Both the position numbers and the translations under genes were made by a program. A stretch of 6,892 bases of DNA from Microcaldota archaeon (GTDB taxonomy: Archaea > B1Sed10-29 > WALL01 > WAMD01). The stretch spans positions 1 through 6,892 of the forward strand of contig JALWQZ010000026.1 of the NCBI GenBank assembly GCA_027077895.1, read 5' to 3'. Below the pieces are notes generated by a model. That model was not told where the DNA came from. It did not search any database and saw only the letters and a program-made list of their open reading frames with translations. Positions 1-5,267 of this stretch are shown piece by piece; the stretch's first letter is position 1; the number at the start of each line of letters is the position of its first letter.

Positions 1-1127
1 AGAACATAGCAGTTCTAGATTTTAGAAGTTTGTATCCAAGTATAATCATATCTCACAATATAGATCCGTTCACGCTGGACAAAGAAGGAAAGTGCAAGGA
101 CTACTACGAATCCCCAAATGGTTATAGGTTCTGCAAGGATAGGAAGGGCTTGATTCCAACAATACTAAGAAAGGTAATTGAAAAGAGAATAGAGATAAAG
201 AAGAAAATGAAGGAGTATCCAAAGGATTCCCTTGAGTACAAAGAACTATATGCAAGGCAGTGGAGTCTGAAGATAGCAGCAAATGCCACTTTCGGATACA
301 TGGGTTACGCTAGGGCAAGATGGTATTCAATGGAGTGCGCAAAGGCAATAACTGCATGGGGCAGGTACTACGTCGGTAAATTAATATCGGAAGCAGAAAA
401 AGCCGGGTTTGAGGTGATATATGCAGACACAGATTCTGCCTTCATAAAACTGGGAAACAAAAGCAAGGAGGATGTCTTCGAGTTCTTGAGGGGGTTCAAC
501 TCAAGTCTGCCTGAGTTCATGGAGGTAGAGTTTGAGGGGTTCTACAAAAGAGGTATATTTGTAACTAGGAAAATAGGAAAGGGTGCCGCAAAGAAGAGAT
601 ATGCCCTGCTATCTGAGAACGGTGAGATGAAGATAACTGGGTTAGAATTTGTTAGAACAGACTGGTCAGAACTGGCAAAGGAGATACAGAAAACCGTCCT
701 AAGGCAAGTATTAGAGGGCGATGTAGAGCAGGCCAAGAACACAGTTAGAGAAGCCATTGACAAGATAAGGAAGGGGGAGTATCCACTAGAAAAGTACACG
801 GTGTACACACAGTTAAAGAGAAACATCTCCCAGTATGATGCAATTGGTCCACACGTCCGCGCTGCCCAGAGGTTAGCAGAGGCAGGGCATATAATAACAC
901 CTGGAATGCTTATAGGATACATAGTAACAAAGGGTGGTGGGAACATAGGGAACAGGGCATACCCATATTTCCCTGTAAACCTAGTTGGAAACAGAGAACC
1001 AGATCCTGACTACTACATAAACAACCAGGTCCTTCCTGCTGTAATGAAAATACTAAGAGAGATAGGGGTCACAGAAGAAGACTTAAAACAGGGAGGAAAG
1101 CAATCCTCCATATCACAGTGGTTCTAG
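1..1127 (+). CDS. polB: Family B DNA polymerase, C-terminal 374 residues (5' end outside window)
   Basis: This is the palm, fingers and thumb of an archaeal replicative DNA polymerase, which extends primers from dNTPs. The reading frame is open from base 3 to the left edge, so the gene is cut; the TTG at 30 is an internal leucine codon, not a start. Motif A reads DFRSLYPSII (first Asp at 18-20). Motif B begins with Lys at 270 and reads KIAANATFG. Motif C, YADTDS (420-437), supplies the two catalytic aspartates. Further on are KKRYA, TGLEFVRTDW and the thumb signature YDAIGPHVRAA. The last residues, QSSISQWF, match the PIP box Q-x-x-h-x-x-a-a that binds the PCNA clamp. No intein interrupts motifs A-C. 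The N-terminal uracil-sensing and exonuclease domains lie outside the window. One oddity is Phe where family B motif B usually has Tyr (NSxYG). The stop overlaps the stop of the convergent small gene. Identification is firm. Confidence 0.97.
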   Translation, partial: NIAVLDFRSLYPSIIISHNIDPFTLDKEGKCKDYYESPNGYRFCKDRKGLIPTILRKVIEKRIEIKKKMKEYPKDSLEYKELYARQWSLKIAANATFGYMGYARARWYSMECAKAITAWGRYYVGKLISEAEKAGFEVIYADTDSAFIKLGNKSKEDVFEFLRGFNSSLPEFMEVEFEGFYKRGIFVTRKIGKGAAKKRYALLSENGEMKITGLEFVRTDWSELAKEIQKTVLRQVLEGDVEQAKNTVREAIDKIRKGEYPLEKYTVYTQLKRNISQYDAIGPHVRAAQRLAEAGHIITPGMLIGYIVTKGGGNIGNRAYPYFPVNLVGNREPDPDYYINNQVLPAVMKILREIGVTEEDLKQGGKQSSISQWF

Positions 1128-1327
1128 AAACCTAACTTCTGCATGGCATCTGCGATGAACTGCTTGTACAAATGGGGTTTTGTCTCCTGCACGTCCTTCA
1201 GGCTAAAATACCCTCTCTCCTTGGCCATGTCCTCTGCTATGAACTCAACTCGCCTCTTCTTGTCTATTGGTAATTCCTGGTACTTCTCAAACTGCATTTC
1301 TATCAAAACCTTGTTTGCACCTGCCAT
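1124..1327 (-). CDS. Small charged protein of unknown function (67 aa), convergent with polB
   Basis: I do not recognise this protein. From ATG 1327 it has 67 residues (MAGANKVLIEMQFEKYQELP... ending AMQKLGF), rich in Lys, Glu and aromatic residues, with no membrane segment, signal or Cys. It looks like a compact, mostly helical soluble domain. A TTG at 1351 would add eight residues. I prefer ATG 1327 because GGTGAT, a good match to the archaeal anti-Shine-Dalgarno, sits three bases before it (1336-1331). The amino-acid mix is protein-like, whereas the opposite-strand frame (1143-1346) gives a Ser/Cys-rich shadow. Its TAG stop and the polB TAG share the palindrome CTAG at 1124-1127. The tail-to-tail packing suggests a settled gene pair but says nothing about function. 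A DNA-binding or replication accessory role is only a guess from position. Confidence 0.68.
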   Translation of the reverse strand: MAGANKVLIEMQFEKYQELPIDKKRRVEFIAEDMAKERGYFSLKDVQETKPHLYKQFIADAMQKLGF

Positions 1328-1330
1328 CAA

Positions 1331-1336
1331 ATCACC
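1331..1336 (-). promoter_or_regulatory. Ribosome binding site of the 67-aa gene
   Basis: The minus strand reads GGTGAT, then TTG, then ATG. GGTGAT is complementary to the 3' end of archaeal 16S rRNA (the full site is GGAGGTGATC). It decides for ATG 1327 over the upstream TTG at 1351. Confidence 0.5.
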
Positions 1337-1356
1337 AACCAGGTAACTCAACCGTC

Positions 1357-1366
1357 AAATAAAAAG
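1357..1366 (-). promoter_or_regulatory. Possible TATA box for the 67-aa gene
   Basis: The minus strand reads CTTTTTATTT about 34 bases before ATG 1327. Initiation would be expected near 1335, which would cut into the GGTGAT site, so the fit is imperfect. The surrounding gap is AT-rich on both strands, which weakens any single call. Confidence 0.28.
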
Positions 1367-1383
1367 ATTACACAAATGAAAAG

Positions 1384-1395
1384 AATTAAAAAAAA
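1384..1395 (+). promoter_or_regulatory. Possible AT-rich promoter element of the pilin gene
   Basis: The run ATTAAAAAAAAT is centred about 25 bases before the pilin ATG at 1414, where a TATA box would sit for a leaderless transcript. There is no Shine-Dalgarno site before the ATG. The match to a TATA box is weaker than those of the other genes here. Confidence 0.35.
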
Positions 1396-1413
1396 TAAGC
1401 AGTAAATTTGAAT

Positions 1414-1944
1414 ATGAAAGGAATAACACCAATTGTAGCAGTTGTTTTGCTCATCTCGATCACAGTTATTGCAGCTGTTGGTATGTACTATTGGGTTGGG
1501 GGTTTAACAAATAAACCCAAAACACCTGAGCAACCTGCGTTAATAAGTGCAGAAGTAATAAATACGCAAGCGTACGGAAAAACAGTTAAAGGTTTGCTAC
1601 TACAAAACGTTGGAACAACCACATTTTACTACCCATCTGACTCAAAACTGAGATCAGACAAAGGGTTGATCTGCTATTTATCCTTCAATAAAGAAAATAG
1701 CAAAGATGAATGGAGAGAATTAAAACCTGGCCAAGGGACTACGTGTTATATATCTAACAACGAATTACCATCAAAAAATTCGTTAGATACAGTGGCTGTT
1801 AACAACCCTACAGAATTTACAGGTGTTGTAACATTCTACGGAGGCAATATGGCTCCAATAAAGGTTTACATAAACGGAAACGTAAGTCATTTATCTTGGG
1901 AGTCATCAGGTGGAACAGGAGGCAGTGGCTTGGGGCATCCATAG
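1414..1944 (+). CDS. Archaeal type IV prepilin-like surface protein (176 aa)
   Basis: The N-terminus MKG-ITPIVAVVLLISITVIAA is a class III signal of the archaellin/type IV pilin N-terminal family. A short basic MKG is probably cut by a prepilin peptidase (EppA/PibD type) after Gly3. A hydrophobic helix follows (about residues 4-28) that would anchor the subunit in the membrane or pack in a filament core. Residues 40-165 look like a beta-rich extracytoplasmic domain. It has two cysteines (88 and 111) that could form a disulfide and one usable N-glycosylation sequon (NVS at 156-158). The tail is Gly/Ser-rich (SSGGTGGSG). I chose ATG 1414 over TTG 1408 because the signal is then three residues, as in the family. 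No peptidase, assembly ATPase or second pilin is nearby, so whether it forms a pilus or is a membrane-anchored pilin-like protein is open. Local G+C is lower than in the next gene (22/60 at 1681-1740 against 29/60 at 2401-2460). Confidence 0.88.
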   Translation: MKGITPIVAVVLLISITVIAAVGMYYWVGGLTNKPKTPEQPALISAEVINTQAYGKTVKGLLLQNVGTTTFYYPSDSKLRSDKGLICYLSFNKENSKDEWRELKPGQGTTCYISNNELPSKNSLDTVAVNNPTEFTGVVTFYGGNMAPIKVYINGNVSHLSWESSGGTGGSGLGHP

Positions 1945-1961
1945 GAAGCATTGCACAACCC

Positions 1962-1969
1962 ATTTAAAC
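1962..1969 (+). promoter_or_regulatory. TATA box of the EF-like/map operon
   Basis: ATTTAAAC is centred about 27 bases before ATG 1993, with no Shine-Dalgarno site in between, as expected for a leaderless archaeal mRNA. The same octamer precedes the membrane-protein gene at 3736-3743. Confidence 0.65.
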
Positions 1970-1992
1970 ATCTTAAAACAAAACTCATTCTC

Positions 1993-2868
1993 ATGAACAA
2001 GAATATTGCAGTCCTTGGAAGCGTGGAAGGCCTGGACCTTGGAAAGAAATCGAGCGAGCACGACATTGTGTATTTCTCTAGGCTGGACTCTGGGGACATC
2101 TACAGCATATTCGTGCCAAAGACGTACCCGGAGAAGATACAGAGCATGCTCGTAGCCGTGAACCTGGCAGACTTCGTTGTGCTCAGGATTGACAACATAG
2201 ACTGGAAACTGGGGGAGCAGATAGTCGTCTGCAATCTCCTAGAAAAGCCCGGGCTCATATTTGCAGAAGACTGGGTTTACGAGCAGGTGAAGCCCTTTCT
2301 AAAGGGCACGAACCTAGAAAATTGGCCACAAGTGGCAGAGGAAAAATCCCTCTGGGAGAAACTGAGGGATTGGAATCCTCCAGAAAGAGAAGGGAAAGAG
2401 GTATGGATTGACCAGGCATTCAAGGTGAAGAGTGTTGGAACCGTGGTTTTGGGTGTAGTCAAGGCAGGGAACATTGCAGTTCATGATAAAATGATGGTAT
2501 GGCCTGCCGGGAAGGAAGTAGAAGTGAGAAGCATACAGATGCAAGACAAGGATCAAAAGGAGGCAGGGGCCAACGCTAGAGTTGGCCTAGCACTAAAGAA
2601 CATTGAACCAGAAGAAATCCCAAGAGGTAGCATAATGGGGGACACGCACAACCTAGAGTCCGTCCCGGAATGGAAGAAACTAGACCTGTACAAAGGAGAC
2701 GAAACAAAAATCACACATATATTCCACGGTATAACATTTGCAGGTTATCAGAACGGCCAGTTGGTAAAACCGATGCCCATAAGCATAAACAAAAGGTTTT
2801 TACTGGTTGAAAACGCGAACAAGAAGGGGTTGAGGATCGCAGGGTATGGTGACATAAATGGAGAATGA
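1993..2868 (+). CDS. EF-1alpha/SelB-like paralogue with degenerate GTPase domain (291 aa)
   Basis: The best-supported part is residues 136-217, which follow domain II of EF-Tu/EF-1alpha. FKVKSVGTVVLGVVKAGNI matches the 'GxGxVxxGxVxxG' strands, and ARVGLALKNI with IPRGSIMGD matches the end of that barrel. Residues 222-291 fit a domain III-like barrel. The first 125 residues keep an outline of a GTPase fold (strand IAVLGS, then GLDLGKKSSEHDI; later YPEKIQSMLVAVNLADFVVLRID). They lack a proper P-loop GxxxxGK[ST], the DxxG switch and the NKxD base-recognition motif, so GTP hydrolysis is unlikely. Truncated EF-1alpha/SelB relatives are known in archaea, but I cannot name a defined function. Binding aminoacyl-tRNA, ribosomes or another translation factor is inference. 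ATG 1993 is chosen because a TATA box lies 27 bases upstream; an upstream TTG (1951) would start before that box. The gene overlaps map by 11 bases. Confidence 0.82.
   Translation: MNKNIAVLGSVEGLDLGKKSSEHDIVYFSRLDSGDIYSIFVPKTYPEKIQSMLVAVNLADFVVLRIDNIDWKLGEQIVVCNLLEKPGLIFAEDWVYEQVKPFLKGTNLENWPQVAEEKSLWEKLRDWNPPEREGKEVWIDQAFKVKSVGTVVLGVVKAGNIAVHDKMMVWPAGKEVEVRSIQMQDKDQKEAGANARVGLALKNIEPEEIPRGSIMGDTHNLESVPEWKKLDLYKGDETKITHIFHGITFAGYQNGQLVKPMPISINKRFLLVENANKKGLRIAGYGDINGE
2848..2852 (+). promoter_or_regulatory. Ribosome binding site of map inside the upstream gene
   Basis: GGTGA lies five bases before ATG 2858, within the last codons of the EF-like gene. It fixes the map start and supports translation from a shared two-gene mRNA. 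Confidence 0.65.
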
Positions 2869-3736
2869 AGAAAAATGGAAAAAAGCCGGAGAACTGACCT
2901 GGAAGGCAATTGAATACGGGGAGAAACTGATAAAACCTGGAAAGACATACCTAGAAATCGCAGAGGCAATTGAGGAGTTCATAAAAGACAATGGAGGAGA
3001 CACTGCATTCCCACCAAACATGTCAAGAAATAAGGAAGCAGCCCACTACTCACCAGGCGTGGACGACGATAGGGTAATAGGGGAGACAGACATAATAAAA
3101 CTAGACTGCGGCGTGCAAATAGATGGATATATTGGTGATGCGTCAAAGACAATAGACTTGTCTGGGGAAAACGGAAAACTGGTTGAAGCAAGCGAGCAGG
3201 CACTAGAAAACGCCATTGCATTAATAAAAGCCGGCCAGGACTCTAGAAGGATAAGCGAAGAGATTGAGGAGACAATAAGATCATACGGCTTTGAACCAAT
3301 AAGAAACTTAGGGGGCCACGTCATTTCTAGGTGGATCCTGCACACTGGCTATTCAATACCAAACGCACCTGCAGGCAATTTCAAATTCGAGGAAGATATG
3401 ATAGTTGCAATAGAACCGTTCGCTAGCACTGGGAGAGGCCTAGTCCACGAAGGCCCAGAAACAACAATCTTCATGATTGAAGGGAAACTAAGAGCAAGAA
3501 ACCCCATCTCTAGAAAGGTCTACAACTATGCATTGGAGAAATACAAAACACTCCCATTCAACGAGAGGTACATGCTGCCTGTGGCAAAGGGATTCCAACT
3601 GAGGGTGGCATTGAGAGAACTATCGTCAACTGGCTCATTCCACCCGTACCCAATTCTAATAGACACGGGTCTGGTCTCCCAGAGGGAGGTAACCGTGCGC
3701 GTGGAGAAGGACGGGGCGGTAGTCCTAACAAAGTAA
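2858..3736 (+). CDS. map: Methionine aminopeptidase, type II (292 aa)
   Basis: This enzyme removes the initiator methionine from nascent proteins in the cytoplasm and uses two divalent metal ions. The five metal ligands are all present: Asp83 (KLDCG), Asp94 (YIGDAS), His154 (LGGHVISRW), Glu186 (VAIEPFA) and Glu277 (QREVTV). The catalytic histidines are His63 (AAHYSPG) and His162 (LHTGYSIPN). The 60-odd residues at about 196-262, between the GLVHEG strand and the final strands, are the helical insertion that marks type II enzymes. Total length is normal for the archaeal family, and there is no N-terminal extension as in eukaryotic MetAP2. The start is set by GGTGA at 2848-2852. Its ATG lies 11 bases inside the EF-like gene, so the two are almost surely cotranscribed and probably translationally coupled. 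Identification is firm. Confidence 0.97.
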   Translation: MENEEKWKKAGELTWKAIEYGEKLIKPGKTYLEIAEAIEEFIKDNGGDTAFPPNMSRNKEAAHYSPGVDDDRVIGETDIIKLDCGVQIDGYIGDASKTIDLSGENGKLVEASEQALENAIALIKAGQDSRRISEEIEETIRSYGFEPIRNLGGHVISRWILHTGYSIPNAPAGNFKFEEDMIVAIEPFASTGRGLVHEGPETTIFMIEGKLRARNPISRKVYNYALEKYKTLPFNERYMLPVAKGFQLRVALRELSSTGSFHPYPILIDTGLVSQREVTVRVEKDGAVVLTK

Positions 3737-3743
3737 TTTAAAC
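3736..3743 (+). promoter_or_regulatory. TATA box of the membrane-protein gene
   Basis: ATTTAAAC begins on the last base of the map stop codon and is centred about 25 bases before ATG 3764. No Shine-Dalgarno site follows, so the transcript is probably leaderless and separate from map. Confidence 0.62.
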
Positions 3744-3763
3744 CCTAAACTCGTTTATTTATC

Positions 3764-4606
3764 ATGAAACTTGAAAGGCCGTCCAACCTAGGAATCGCAG
3801 GTATAATCCTATCTATTATCGGATTGTACCTATTTCTCCAAATAAACCTCCAGTTCAGTTTAACAAATGTCCAGATTCAATGGATGCCAATAATCGGGGG
3901 TCTAGTTCTAGGTGTTGGGCTAGCCATCATATACAAGGAGAAGCAATTAACAACGACCTTAATAACATTTGCTGGTTTCCTAGCACTGGCTGCATTTAAC
4001 TGGATAGCCATAGGATTTGCATTCGGAATACTCATCCCTGGCCTCATAGGAAGTGGAAAATCACTACCTTATTACTTGACCGCAATAGTGATATTCGCAG
4101 TGGTGCTAGCCGCAGTCAGTGAGAACCCACGACCCTACCAAAACGCGCTCCTAGACCAGATAACAAACATGACACTTGAAAACTCAAACGGCCTGACCCT
4201 AGGGCTAGAAAATCAAGTGACAAATTTCCTGCCCAGCAAAGACCAAGTCAATCAAATAATGAATTCTATGATGCCATGCAATAACCAGACGTATCAACAG
4301 CAGTGTATACAGTTAAGGACAGAACTTGCAAACCAGTTGTATGCCCAGATTCATTCTCCAGAAACAGTACAAAGGATAAAACAAGAGATTGCAAACCAGT
4401 TTAAGGTAGACAAACCGACGCTGGAGGCCACAATTACGCAGATGCCAATGATGAAGGAACTCCTAAACAACATTGAGTACGTTGTTGCGTTCATTGAAGC
4501 GAGTATATTTCTAGTGTACTCAATAGCCATAAGCATATCTGTGGGCATAACTGGGTTCATACTAGGATTCATACCAGAGAAAAAAGGCGAGCCCGGCGGG
4601 ATTTGA
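3764..4606 (+). CDS. Multi-pass membrane protein of unknown function (280 aa)
   Basis: I do not recognise this family. Hydrophobic segments lie at about 10-28, 39-57, 63-82, 84-98 and 102-119, then again at 239-270, which may be one long helix or a hairpin. Between them, residues 120-238 form a hydrophilic, mostly helical region rich in Gln and Asn, with two cysteines (172 and 181) and sequons NMT and NQT. The basic residues (start MKLER, YKEK after segment 2, PEKKG at the end) fit an inside N-terminus and place the large loop outside. GSGKS at 96-100 is in a short loop between helices and is not a convincing P-loop. The last codons (GEPGGI and stop) are read across the 3' end of tRNA-Arg on the other strand, and the two AAA lysine codons before them are the tRNA's oligo-T stretch. 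The tail sequence is therefore partly dictated by the tRNA gene. A transporter or envelope-assembly role would be a guess. Confidence 0.85.
   Translation: MKLERPSNLGIAGIILSIIGLYLFLQINLQFSLTNVQIQWMPIIGGLVLGVGLAIIYKEKQLTTTLITFAGFLALAAFNWIAIGFAFGILIPGLIGSGKSLPYYLTAIVIFAVVLAAVSENPRPYQNALLDQITNMTLENSNGLTLGLENQVTNFLPSKDQVNQIMNSMMPCNNQTYQQQCIQLRTELANQLYAQIHSPETVQRIKQEIANQFKVDKPTLEATITQMPMMKELLNNIEYVVAFIEASIFLVYSIAISISVGITGFILGFIPEKKGEPGGI
4580..4585 (-). terminator. Oligo-T terminator of tRNA-Arg
   Basis: The minus strand has six T residues two bases past the tRNA discriminator. Archaeal RNA polymerase stops at such U-runs. The same bases are Lys-Lys codons (AAA AAA) of the membrane protein on the + strand. 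Confidence 0.5.
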
Positions 4607-4662
4607 ACCCGCGACCTGCCGGTCCGAAGCCGGCCGCTCTATCCTAGCTGAGCTACGGGCCC
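4588..4662 (-). tRNA. tRNA-Arg (anticodon TCG)
   Basis: This is a complete 75-base cloverleaf without intron. The acceptor stem pairs GGGCCCG with CGGGCTC (one G-T pair). The D stem is GCTC/GAGC with GG in the loop, the anticodon stem GCCGG/CCGGC closes loop CTTCGGA, and the T arm is GCGGG-TTCAAAT-CCCGC. The anticodon TCG (4627-4625) reads CGN arginine codons, chiefly CGA. The discriminator is G. The next bases are CCT, so CCA is not encoded and must be added by the CCA-adding enzyme. The 5' end is four bases from the stop of the DUF4870 gene on the same strand. The 3' 19 bases overlap the convergent membrane-protein gene. Confidence 0.97.
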
Positions 4663-4666
4663 AGAA

Positions 4667-5014
4667 TCAGCGTCGTATATAGTAGTGTATAACCGGATAA
4701 CTAAATTCTTCTCCCTCAAACACCTTATATGCAGCATAGACCGAATAAGAGATAAAGACAGTACCCAACAGGTAGAAAAAGCCTAAAAACAGGTTGGTCC
4801 ACATTGTGTTAAATTCAGTGGAGATGTATGCTAGCAATAAGAGACCCCCTAAAACAATCATCCAAATCAACTGCCAAACCAGCGCCTGCTTTATTTGATG
4901 TTTTGTATAATCAGAGTGAGCAAATGGAAAAACAATAATTGGACCTATCACCCAAAGGAATATAGGAAAGTGAGCCCATCCTGCCAGAAAATTATCTTCA
5001 ATCTCTTCTGTCAT
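4667..5014 (-). CDS. DUF4870/Tic20-like small membrane protein (115 aa)
   Basis: The layout matches the DUF4870 (Tic20-like) family: a short acidic N-terminus (MTEEIEDN), a first helix at about 14-31, the polar motif HSDYTKHQIKQALVWQ (compare the family's 'HAKQALNFQ'), a helix at about 45-63, and a third at about 72-96. The C-terminal tail is soluble (FEGEEFSYPVIHYYIRR). Members are found in bacteria and archaea and their function is not established; some are called Tic20-like only by sequence. ATG 5014 is set by a TTTAAA box about 27 bases upstream and the absence of a Shine-Dalgarno site. The stop is four bases before tRNA-Arg on the same strand. The tRNA promoter therefore lies in the last codons of this gene, or the two are cotranscribed and cut apart. 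Confidence 0.85.
   Translation of the reverse strand: MTEEIEDNFLAGWAHFPIFLWVIGPIIVFPFAHSDYTKHQIKQALVWQLIWMIVLGGLLLLAYISTEFNTMWTNLFLGFFYLLGTVFISYSVYAAYKVFEGEEFSYPVIHYYIRR
4686..4692 (-). promoter_or_regulatory. Likely TATA box of tRNA-Arg inside the DUF4870 gene
   Basis: The minus strand reads TTATACA, centred about 26 bases before the tRNA 5' end. It falls in the codons for the last residues of the DUF4870 protein. A nearer TATATA (4676-4681) is too close to the tRNA start to serve. Confidence 0.5.
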
Positions 5015-5037
5015 GTAAAATTTATTGTTGCAATAGA

Positions 5038-5045
5038 TTTTAAAT
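5038..5045 (-). promoter_or_regulatory. TATA box of the DUF4870 gene
   Basis: The minus strand reads ATTTAAAA, centred about 27 bases before ATG 5014, giving a leaderless mRNA. It shares the short divergent gap 5015-5095 with the tRNA-Gln promoter. Confidence 0.55.
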
Positions 5046-5063
5046 CTTTACAAAAAGAAAACC

Positions 5064-5070
5064 TTATATT
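5064..5070 (+). promoter_or_regulatory. TATA box of tRNA-Gln
   Basis: TTATATT is centred 29 bases before the tRNA 5' end. A purine-rich stretch AAAAAGAAAA lies just upstream, where a BRE is expected. Confidence 0.6.
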
Positions 5071-5095
5071 GTAAAACCAACGAAAATACTAACGC

Positions 5096-5168
5096 AGCCC
5101 CGTGGTGTAGTGGCCAAGCATGCAGGCCTTTGGAGCCTGCGACCCCGGTTCGAATCCGGGCGGGGCTA
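5096..5168 (+). tRNA. tRNA-Gln (anticodon TTG)
   Basis: This is a complete 73-base cloverleaf without intron. The acceptor stem is AGCCCCG/CGGGGCT, an A-T first pair. The D stem GTGT/GCAT has two G-T pairs, the anticodon stem CAGGC/GCCTG closes loop CTTTGGA, and the T arm is CCCGG-TTCGAAT-CCGGG. The anticodon TTG (5130-5132) reads CAA and CAG. The discriminator is A and the following bases are TTT, so CCA is not encoded. In most archaea this tRNA is first charged with Glu and then amidated by GatDE; the A1-T72 pair agrees with recognition by GatDE. The short T-run is a weak terminator, so transcription may continue into the GC-rich element that follows. Confidence 0.97.
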
Positions 5169-5170
5169 TT

Positions 5171-5250
5171 TGGGGCCTTGGCTCCAAGCCAGAAGGTGAA
5201 CCTGTGCCCGCCCGCAGGTCGACGCATCGGCCTTTGATTCGGGCAGACCT
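5171..5250 (+). ncRNA. Candidate structured RNA or tRNA trailer downstream of tRNA-Gln
   Basis: No gene is visible here, yet the 80 bases are 52/80 G+C, far above the flanks, and fold well. Hairpin 1 is GGGGC-CTTG-GCTCC (5172-5185). Hairpin 2 is GGTCGA-CGCA-TCGGCC (5217-5232). Around hairpin 2 a second helix pairs TGCCCG (5205-5210) with CGGGCA (5240-5245), leaving an internal loop of 6 and 7 bases. AGGT (5194-5197) can pair with ACCT (5247-5250) outside that. Both hairpins contain a G-T pair that would become A-C on the other strand, so the + strand is the likelier transcript, as a read-through of the tRNA or an own RNA. I do not recognise the family: it is not a box C/D RNA (no C box), 5S, SRP or RNase P RNA. 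A T-rich stretch at 5265-5276 could end it. Confidence 0.4.
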
Positions 5251-5267
5251 ATTCAATGGGCAACTCT

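Noticed and set aside
30..32. TTG as a start codon for DNA polymerase B
   Set aside because: The frame is open to the left edge and reads DFRSLYPSII across this codon, so it is a leucine within motif A.
542..946. 134-aa minus-strand frame opposite polB
   Set aside because: It lies within conserved polB coding sequence, is rich in Ser, Pro and Cys, and has no recognisable motif: an antisense shadow.
1143..1346. 67-aa plus-strand frame between polB and the pilin gene
   Set aside because: Its Ser/Cys-rich composition and lack of a ribosome site mark it as the shadow of the minus-strand gene.
1951..1992. Upstream TTG start adding 14 residues to the EF-like protein
   Set aside because: It would start before the TATA box at 1962-1969, and the added residues do not belong to the G-domain outline, which begins right after ATG 1993.
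4049..4063. GSGKS in the membrane protein as a P-loop
   Set aside because: It sits in a short loop between two hydrophobic helices and lacks the full GxxxxGK[ST] spacing and any nucleotide-binding domain.
5196..5250. A degenerate or split tRNA after tRNA-Gln
   Set aside because: GATTC and GGTCGA recall T-arm pieces, but no acceptor, D and anticodon arms can be assembled in order.
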